From Pseudomonadaceae bacterium UBA836 (lineage in GTDB: Bacteria; Pseudomonadota; Gammaproteobacteria; Pseudomonadales; Pseudomonadaceae), in the NCBI GenBank assembly GCA_002296055.1, contig DBHE01000251.1:9242-28817 (forward strand): a stretch of DNA of 19,576 nucleotides, in the 5' to 3' direction. Below are positions 14,987 through 19,576 of the stretch, in pieces. The notes below the pieces were generated by a model. That model made no database searches, had not been told where the DNA came from, and saw only the letters and a list, made by a program, of their open reading frames with translations. The position numbers and the translations under genes were made by a program. The first letter of the stretch is position 1. The number at the start of each line of letters is the position of its first letter.

Positions 14987-15676
14987 TCAATTGCCAAGCA
15001 AGTAGCCACGTCCGCGGATGGACTGAATGCGCGGCCGCCCCTCCGGGTGCGGGCCGAGTTTGCGCCGCAGGTTGCTGATATGCATGTCGAGGCTGCGGTC
15101 GTAGCTGCCAAGTGGCTTGCCCAGCGCCTCGCGTGACAGCGTCTGGCGGTCGACAACCTGCCCAGGTCGCGCCATCAACGCACGCAGGATCAGCGCTTCA
15201 CTTTGCGTCAACTGCAGTGGCTCGTCGTCCTGCCAGGCCATCAGGTTGCCAGTGTCCAGGCGCAGGTTGCCGTGGCTCAGCTCTTCGCTGCCAGCATCGG
15301 CGCTGGGTTGGCTGCGGCGCAGCAGCGCCCGCAGCCGGGCGACCAGCTCGCGAGGGTCGCAGGGCTTGGCGAGATAGTCATCAGCGCCCAGTTCCAACCC
15401 CAAAATACGGTCCACCGGCTCACCACGGGCGCTCAGCATCAGTAGCGGTGTTTGACAGTGTTGGCGCAGCTCGCGGAGGATCTCCAGGCCGTTCATGCCG
15501 GGCAGCATCACGTCCAGGATAATCGCTGCGTAGTTGTCGGCGCGGGCAGCGGCGAGGCCGCTGGGGCCGTCGTGGGCGGCAGTCAGTGCAAAGCGTTCGG
15601 TGGCCAACCAGTCGCGCAGCAGCTCGCAGAGCTCCTGGTCGTCATCGATGATCAGGACGGGCGTCAGTTCAGCCAT
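14987..15676 (-). CDS. cpxR: OmpR/PhoB-family response regulator, CpxR-like
   Basis: A 229-residue two-domain regulator. In the receiver domain (about 5-118) the acidic pocket is Asp11-Asp12, the phosphorylation site Asp55 (ILDVMLPG), Ser82 takes the Thr/Ser switch position, and Lys104 is in LAKP. The winged-helix effector domain (about 132-227) shows LTQSEALILRALM, the recognition-helix segment SLDMHISNLRRKLG and the terminal GRGYLL. ATG 15676 lies inside the end of the upstream coiled-coil gene (13-bp overlap), with no strong Shine-Dalgarno, so translation is probably coupled. Partner kinase and a CpxR-type site lie just downstream. Confidence 0.9.
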   Translation of the reverse strand: MAELTPVLIIDDDQELCELLRDWLATERFALTAAHDGPSGLAAARADNYAAIILDVMLPGMNGLEILRELRQHCQTPLLMLSARGEPVDRILGLELGADDYLAKPCDPRELVARLRALLRRSQPSADAGSEELSHGNLRLDTGNLMAWQDDEPLQLTQSEALILRALMARPGQVVDRQTLSREALGKPLGSYDRSLDMHISNLRRKLGPHPEGRPRIQSIRGRGYLLGN

Positions 15677-16071
15677 TCGCGACGCTTCTGGCGACCCATG
15701 CGAGCAAGCACAAAACCCAGCAGCACGCTGACCGCGACGCTCAGCCCGCCGATCAGAAACCAGCGTTGCTGCTGGGCTATGAGTCGAGCTTGGGCATCCA
15801 GGCGCGCTGCCTGATTGTCGTTGCGCAGTTGCTGATTGTCGCTTTCCAGCTGTTCTACTCGTGCGTCTTGGGCGCCGCTGTCGAGCTGATCGGCCAGACG
15901 CTGGCGTTCGGCTTCTACCCGAACCAGCTCAGCCTGTAGGGTACCGATATCCTGTTGTTGGGTGTCTTGCTGGGGCTGTGCTACCGGCGCTGCGGCTTCC
16001 TGCGCGACGACGGGCATGGTGACCAGCAGGGCGCTGCCGAGCAAGCTGGCACAGATCAACTGACGAAACAT
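15664..16071 (-). CDS. Signal-peptide, coiled-coil, single-pass membrane protein (resembles YgiM C-terminus without SH3)
   Basis: A 135-residue protein. It has an N-terminal signal peptide (cleavage near VVA-Q, about residue 23), a Gln/Ala/Pro linker (24-42), a periplasmic coiled coil (about 43-100), one transmembrane helix (WFLIGGLSVAVSVLLGFVLA, 104-123) and a short basic tail ending KRREWLN. The coiled-coil plus WFLIGG-type helix plus basic tail resembles, from memory, the C-terminal half of YgiM (TIGR04211). The N-terminal bacterial SH3 domain of that family is missing. AAGGAGG precedes ATG 16071. It overlaps the CpxR-like gene by 13 bp and follows yciI by 14 bp, so it is embedded in the Cpx operon. 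Function unknown. Confidence 0.75.
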   Translation of the reverse strand: MFRQLICASLLGSALLVTMPVVAQEAAAPVAQPQQDTQQQDIGTLQAELVRVEAERQRLADQLDSGAQDARVEQLESDNQQLRNDNQAARLDAQARLIAQQQRWFLIGGLSVAVSVLLGFVLARMGRQKRREWLN

Positions 16072-16085
16072 GATTGCCTCCTTGC

Positions 16086-16388
16086 TCAGGCCGGGAAAAC
16101 GCGTTTGAAGGGTTTGATCTTCACCTGTTCATAGACCCCGGCAGCGACATAGGGGTCCGCGTCGGCCCAGTTTTGCGCGTCCTGCAGCGACGGAAACTCG
16201 GCAACCACCAGGCTGCCGGTAAAGCCGGCGCTGCCCGGGTCGTTACTGTCGACAGCCGGGTGCGGGCCAGCCAGCAGCAGGCGACCCTGATCTTGCAGCT
16301 GCTGCAGGCGGGCGAGGTGGTCGGGACGGGCGGCCAGGCGGTCGCTCAGGCTGTCAGGTTTGTCAGTAGCCATGATGGCGTAGAGCAT
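16086..16388 (-). CDS. YciI-family protein
   Basis: A 100-residue ferredoxin-like alpha/beta-barrel protein. Family signs are the opening [11 protein letters not shown], the [12 protein letters not shown] helix with His24, GRLLLAGP (35-42), the [23 protein letters not shown] segment split over about 58-80, and the closing [13 protein letters not shown]. YciI-like domains have been linked to dehalogenation-type or dehydratase chemistry in some members, but the role of stand-alone YciI is unknown. AAGGAC precedes ATG 16388. It is the first gene of the minus-strand cluster leading into the Cpx-like genes, so its promoter may drive the whole set. Confidence 0.85.
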   Translation of the reverse strand: MLYAIMATDKPDSLSDRLAARPDHLARLQQLQDQGRLLLAGPHPAVDSNDPGSAGFTGSLVVAEFPSLQDAQNWADADPYVAAGVYEQVKIKPFKRVFPA

Positions 16389-16481
16389 GAAATGTCCTTG
16401 CTGCGTGACTGTCCAGTGATGCGGTGATTGGCGATGGCCGGGCCGAGGGTCCGGGCATGGGCTTGTGGTGGCTCAGGCGGC

Positions 16482-16512
16482 ATAATAGGCGAAAGCCCCG
16501 CCAGCGCGTCAA
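16482..16512 (-). promoter_or_regulatory. Candidate promoter of the yciI-cpx cluster
   Basis: On the minus strand, -35 TTGACG (16507-16512, five of six) and -10 TATTAT (16482-16487, five of six) are separated by 19 bp, at the long limit for sigma70. It lies about 94 bp before ATG 16388 in the 184-bp divergent region with the PHP gene. Confidence 0.4.
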
Positions 16513-16572
16513 GTTAGCGCGTATGCTCTGTCGGCGTTGTTGGCGCCTTGAGTTGTTATCTGTTTCGGGAGA

Positions 16573-17433
16573 ATGCCTTTGATTGTTGACCTGCACATGC
16601 ACAGTACCGCCTCCGATGGCAGCCTGGCGCCGGCCGAGCTGATGCGACGTGTGGCCGAGGCAGGCGTGGGGATGGTCGCGTTGACTGATCATGACTGCAT
16701 CGATGGGCTGCCCGAGGCGGCCGAGACCGCGCGCAGCCTTGGTGTGCAGTGGGTGAGCGGCGTCGAGATGTCGGCGCAGTGGTTTGGGCATACCCTGCAT
16801 ATCCTCGGTTACGGTTTTGACCCTGACTCTCCGGTGCTCACCGAGGCACTGGCAGCGGTACGTGACGGTCGCTGGCGACGGGCAGAGCAGATTGGTGAAC
16901 GGCTGGCTGGCAAGCGTATGCCCGGCGCCTATGAAGGTGCGGTTGCGGCGCAGCAGGCTGCCGGCGGCGATGTGTCGCAACCGCCAGGGCGCCCGCATTT
17001 TGCCGAGTGGATGGTGCAGGCCGGCTACGTGCGCGACCACGGCGAGGCGTTCCGCAAGTGGCTGGGCGCCGGCAAGCTGGGCGATATTCGCCAGCACTGG
17101 CCCACGCTGGAGGAGGTGGTTGGCCAGTTGCGTGGCGCTGGTGGCATGGCGGTGGTAGCCCACCCCTGGCACTACGGCCTGACACGCAGCAAGTTGCGCG
17201 CGCTGTTGCGCCAGTTTGCCGCGGCCGGTGGGCGCGGCATTGAGGTGGCCAACGGCAAGCAGCCGGTGGATCAGGTCGCCTACCTCGGCAAGCTGGCGGT
17301 CGAGTTCGGCTTTCTCGCCAGTTGCGGTAGCGACTTTCATAACCCCGCGTCACCCTGGACGGCTCTGGGCAGCATGACCGCATTGCCGCCGGACTGTACG
17401 CCGGTATGGGAGAGTAGCCTGTTCAGTGCATAA
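16573..17433 (+). CDS. rnm: PHP-domain 5'-3' exonuclease / 3',5'-nucleoside bisphosphate phosphatase (RNase AM type)
   Basis: A 286-residue PHP phosphoesterase. The trinuclear-metal ligand set is complete: His8 and His10 (DLHMHS), Asp15, His40 (TDHD), Glu65 (GVEMS), His76, His142 (GRPHFAEWM), His197 (AHPWHY), and Asp254 and His256 (GSDFHN). In E. coli RNase AM (YciV) trims 5' ends of rRNA and small RNAs and hydrolyses pAp. Its gene is next to yciO there, and the same neighbour follows here after 154 bp. The start is uncertain: at ATG 16573 the GGGAG (16567-16571) is almost touching, while in-frame TTG 16579 would have ideal spacing and lose two residues. Confidence 0.88.
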   Translation: MPLIVDLHMHSTASDGSLAPAELMRRVAEAGVGMVALTDHDCIDGLPEAAETARSLGVQWVSGVEMSAQWFGHTLHILGYGFDPDSPVLTEALAAVRDGRWRRAEQIGERLAGKRMPGAYEGAVAAQQAAGGDVSQPPGRPHFAEWMVQAGYVRDHGEAFRKWLGAGKLGDIRQHWPTLEEVVGQLRGAGGMAVVAHPWHYGLTRSKLRALLRQFAAAGGRGIEVANGKQPVDQVAYLGKLAVEFGFLASCGSDFHNPASPWTALGSMTALPPDCTPVWESSLFSA

Positions 17434-17470
17434 TCCGGCGGCGCGCTACGCGCGGCGAGTGGTAACACCT

Positions 17471-17479
17471 TGCTAAACT
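17471..17479 (+). promoter_or_regulatory. Possible extended -10 upstream of yciO
   Basis: TG-C-TAAACT (17471-17479) is an extended -10-like motif about 108 bp before the yciO start, in a 154-bp gap that contains no gene. No matching -35 is seen. Confidence 0.25.
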
Positions 17480-17587
17480 GTTGCAAGCGTTTCGTGTGCT
17501 GGCTTGTTGCGCGGGCCCTCCCTCAGGGCAGTCGGCAGGCGGGCTGAACAAACGGCAACAGACCTTAGAAAACACGGATAGAGTTCG

Positions 17588-18232
17588 ATGAGCCAGTTCT
17601 TCCAGATTCACCCGCAAAACCCGCAGGCACGGCTGATTCGTCAGGCCGCCGATATCATTCGCCAGGGCGGCGTGGTGGCTTATCCCACCGACTCGGCCTA
17701 CGCGCTGGGCTGTCAGCTTGGCAACAAGAACGCCCTGGAGCGCATTCGCCGTCTGCGCCAGCTCGATGACAAGCACAACTTCACGCTGGTGTGTCGTGAC
17801 CTGTCCGAGCTGGGTGTCTATGCCAAGGTCGACAACACCACCTTTCGCCTGCTGAAGGCGACCACGCCCGGCCCCTACACCTTTATCCTCAATGCCACCA
17901 TCGAGGTGCCGCGACTGCTGTTGCACCCCAAGCGCCGCACCATTGGCCTGCGCGTGCCGGATCACCAGATCACCCTGGACCTGCTCGAAGCGCTGGGCGA
18001 GCCGCTGCTCAGCGTGACCTTGATGCTGCCCGGCGACAACTTGCCGCTCACCGACCCGGAACAAATCCGCGATCGCCTGGGTAAGCAAATTGAGCTGATT
18101 ATCGACGGCGGTGCCTGCATGGTGGAGCCCACCACGGTGATCAGCCTGCTCGATGGCGAGGTTGAAGTGCTGCGTGAGGGGCGGGGCGATCCAGAGCCCT
18201 TTGGTGTCAGCCGCAGCGAGCTGCATGACTGA
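17588..18232 (+). CDS. yciO: YciO family protein (Sua5/YrdC threonylcarbamoyl-AMP synthase fold)
   Basis: A 214-residue protein spanning a single YrdC/Sua5 domain. Key segments are GGVVAYPTDSAYALGCQ (27-43), RIRRLRQLDDKHNFTLVC (52-69, the basic KR-x-x region that contacts nucleotide and tRNA in the family), GPYTFIL (94-100), RRTIGLRVPDHQ (115-126) and PTTVISLL. YrdC/Sua5 makes threonylcarbamoyl-AMP for t6A37 in tRNA; YciO is a paralogue whose activity is much lower and whose role is unsettled. The adjacency to the RNase AM gene matches E. coli. The Shine-Dalgarno is weak (GGATAGAG). Confidence 0.88.
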   Translation: MSQFFQIHPQNPQARLIRQAADIIRQGGVVAYPTDSAYALGCQLGNKNALERIRRLRQLDDKHNFTLVCRDLSELGVYAKVDNTTFRLLKATTPGPYTFILNATIEVPRLLLHPKRRTIGLRVPDHQITLDLLEALGEPLLSVTLMLPGDNLPLTDPEQIRDRLGKQIELIIDGGACMVEPTTVISLLDGEVEVLREGRGDPEPFGVSRSELHD

Positions 18233-18246
18233 TCCGGCTTTATCGG

Positions 18247-18252
18247 TATAAT
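18247..18252 (+). promoter_or_regulatory. Consensus -10 (TATAAT) upstream of trpS
   Basis: A perfect TATAAT lies 45 bp before the trpS start in the 64-bp yciO-trpS gap. No good -35 hexamer is present at 16-19 bp. No leader peptide with tandem Trp codons is visible, so attenuation is not supported. Confidence 0.45.
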
Positions 18253-18285
18253 CGCCGCAGTTTGCTTATTACAATTGGTCTTTTC

Positions 18286-18290
18286 AGGAG
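18286..18290 (+). promoter_or_regulatory. Ribosome binding site that fixes the TTG start of trpS
   Basis: AGGAG ends 6 bp before TTG 18297. The first in-frame ATG (codon 14) already lies in the nucleotide-binding GMRPTGRLHLGH motif, too late to be the start. Confidence 0.75.
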
Positions 18291-18296
18291 TCCCCC

Positions 18297-19514
18297 TTGA
18301 GTTCTGTCGATTCGCAGCGCCGGGTTCTGTCAGGCATGCGCCCCACCGGCCGTCTGCACCTGGGTCACTATCACGGTGTGTTGAAAAACTGGGTCAAGCT
18401 GCAGCACGAGTACGAGTGCTTTTTCTTCGCCGCCGACTGGCATGCCCTGACCACCCATTACGAAGACCCGCAGAGTATTGAGCAGAACGTCTGGGACATG
18501 CTGATCGACTGGCTGGCCGCCGGCGTCAGCGGGACCTCGTCCACCATGTTCATTCAGTCTCAGGTGCCCGAGCACGCAGAGCTGCATCTGCTGATGTCGA
18601 TGGTCACTCCGGTCAGCTGGCTGGAGCGCGTGCCGACCTACAAGGATCAGCAGGAAAAGCTCAAGGATCGCGACCTGGCGACCTACGGTTTTCTTGGCTA
18701 CCCGCTGCTGCAGAGCGCCGACATCCTGATCTACCGCGCCGGCCAGGTGCCGGTGGGCGCTGACCAGGTGGCGCACGTCGAGATCACCCGTGAGGTGGCG
18801 CGGCGCTTCAATCACCTGTACGGCAAGGAGCCGGGCTTTGAGGACAAGGCCGAAGCTGCCATCAAGAAGATGGGCAAAAAGGCCGCCAAGCTCTACTCCA
18901 ACCTGCGTAAGGCTTACCAGGAGCAGGGCGACGCCGATGCGCTGGAAACCGCCCGCGCGCTGCTCAAGGAGCAACAGAACATTACCCTGGGTGATCAGGA
19001 GCGTCTGTTCGGCTACCTCGAGGGTGGCGGTAAGGTAATTCTGCCTGAGCCGCAGGCGCTGCTGACGCCAGACTCCAAGATGCCGGGGCTGGACGGGCAG
19101 AAGATGTCCAAGTCCTATGGCAACACCATTACCCTGCGTGACACCACCGACGAAGTCTCGGAAAAGGTGCGCCGTATGCCGACCGACCCGGCGCGGGTGC
19201 GCCGCACCGACCCGGGTAATCCGGACAAGTGCCCGGTATACCAGCTGCATCAGGTGTATACCGACAAGCCGACCCACGACTGGGTGCAGGAAGGTTGCCG
19301 CAGCGCCGGCATCGGCTGCATCGACTGCAAGAAACCGATCATCGATGCCATCAGCGCCGAGCTGTCGCCCATGCAGCAGCGCGCTGCCGAGTATGAGGCC
19401 AATCCGGACGCGGTCCGCGTAATCCTCAACGAGGGCACCGAGCGCGCTCGCGAAGCGGCTCGTGACACGCTGATCGAAGTGCGTCAGGCCATGGGCCTGC
19501 AGTACCGGCAGTAA
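18297..19514 (+). CDS. trpS: Tryptophanyl-tRNA synthetase with extended insert and four-cysteine motif
   Basis: A 405-residue class I synthetase that charges tRNA-Trp. The HIGH motif appears as HLGH (21-24) in MRPTGRLHLGHYHG, and KMSKS is at 269-273. Other family marks are TPVSWLERVPTYKDQ, GYPLLQSADILIYRA and PVGADQVAHVEITRE. It is longer than E. coli TrpRS (334 residues) mainly because of about 60-70 extra residues between the FNHLYG helix and the KMSKS loop (about 178-255), a form known in pseudomonads. The C-terminal region has Cys312, Cys334, Cys341 and Cys344 (C-x21-C-x6-C-x2-C), closely like the [4Fe-4S] motif of Thermotoga maritima TrpRS. It starts with TTG. The next gene begins 3 bp after its stop. 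Confidence 0.95.
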   Translation: MSSVDSQRRVLSGMRPTGRLHLGHYHGVLKNWVKLQHEYECFFFAADWHALTTHYEDPQSIEQNVWDMLIDWLAAGVSGTSSTMFIQSQVPEHAELHLLMSMVTPVSWLERVPTYKDQQEKLKDRDLATYGFLGYPLLQSADILIYRAGQVPVGADQVAHVEITREVARRFNHLYGKEPGFEDKAEAAIKKMGKKAAKLYSNLRKAYQEQGDADALETARALLKEQQNITLGDQERLFGYLEGGGKVILPEPQALLTPDSKMPGLDGQKMSKSYGNTITLRDTTDEVSEKVRRMPTDPARVRRTDPGNPDKCPVYQLHQVYTDKPTHDWVQEGCRSAGIGCIDCKKPIIDAISAELSPMQQRAAEYEANPDAVRVILNEGTERAREAARDTLIEVRQAMGLQYRQ

Positions 19515-19517
19515 CCG

Positions 19518-19576
19518 ATGGCTGACCCGACAGACGATGCCGCGGTCAGCCCCGAGACCGACGCCGCGATAGACCG
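19518..19576 (+). CDS. N-terminal fragment of a following gene (possibly scpA; runs off window)
   Basis: An ATG at 19518, 3 bp after the trpS stop, opens a frame to the window edge. It reads MADPTDDAAVSPETDAAID, an acidic, disordered-looking N-terminus without recognisable domain. In pseudomonads the segregation/condensation gene scpA commonly follows yciO or trpS and has a similar acidic leader, so scpA is a synteny-based guess. No Shine-Dalgarno is obvious, suggesting coupling to trpS. Confidence 0.45.
   Translation, partial: MADPTDDAAVSPETDAAID

Noticed and set aside
16363..17340. Open frame of 325 codons antisense to the PHP-domain gene
   Set aside because: It is covered by a gene with a complete metal-ligand set; the antisense product is low-complexity and unrecognisable.
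8658..17569. Identical 14-mer CAACAGACCTTAGA at 8658-8671 (overlapping the cyaB stop) and 17556-17569 (before yciO)
   Set aside because: About one such pair is expected by chance in a window of this size, the contexts are unrelated, and there is no symmetry.
18233..18296. Trp attenuator or T-box upstream of trpS
   Set aside because: The leader is only 64 bp, with no tandem Trp codons, T-box motif or terminator/antiterminator pair.
1..19576. CRISPR arrays, tRNA or rRNA genes, insertion sequences, phage genes, toxin-antitoxin or defence genes
   Set aside because: No regularly spaced repeats, cloverleaf sequences, transposase, integrase or defence motifs were found on either strand.

Overview
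The window looks like a chromosomal segment of a Pseudomonas-type gammaproteobacterium (Pseudomonas sensu lato, possibly the Halopseudomonas group). The evidence is the GC-rich coding style, clear Shine-Dalgarno sites, and several Pseudomonas-type genes: a CyaB-like class III adenylate cyclase with a MASE2 membrane domain, a PlpD-like patatin/beta-barrel protein, a CpxR/Spy-like/CpxA trio, and RecQ with an extended C-terminus. Genus is an inference; no rRNA is present. Gene content is almost entirely housekeeping and stress or envelope functions. I see no prophage, transposase, CRISPR array or tRNA. Comparisons with P. aeruginosa locus tags are from memory.

Left part (1-5412): the tail of a membrane protein, bolA, then a 504-bp non-coding stretch with strong hairpins that looks like a Pseudomonas-type interspersed repeat. 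Next come trhO and a DsbA-family oxidoreductase gene (likely one operon). An acidic UPF0149/YecA-family gene runs the other way, with recQ divergent from it.

Middle part (5413-11523): plpD (minus) and a metallophosphoesterase gene best read as plcP (plus) diverge from a control region. That region holds three Pho-box heptamers at 11-bp spacing, pointing at plcP. PlcP-type enzymes strip phosphate head groups from membrane lipids under phosphate limitation. Convergent to it is cyaB. Upstream of cyaB, on the same strand, sit an HD-domain protein with a full diiron ligand set and a small DUF962/Mpo1-like membrane protein; both belong to iron-oxygenase families.

Right part (11524-16388): an AraC regulator is coupled to a nitroreductase-family gene. 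Converging on them is a minus-strand five-gene cluster: YciI-family protein, signal-peptide/coiled-coil/membrane protein, CpxR-like regulator, Spy/CpxP-like periplasmic protein, CpxA-like kinase. A GTAAA-N6-GTAAA CpxR-type site lies inside the cluster just before the Spy-like gene, which suggests local feedback control of an envelope-stress circuit.

Far right (16573-19576): a PHP-domain exonuclease gene (RNase AM type), a YciO/Sua5-family gene, trpS with a TTG start and an Fe-S-type four-cysteine motif, and the first codons of another gene, possibly scpA.

No wholly new system stands out. The best leads are the Pho-controlled plcP without an adjacent glycosyltransferase, the expanded Cpx operon, the pair of putative iron oxygenases, and the Fe-S motif in TrpRS.
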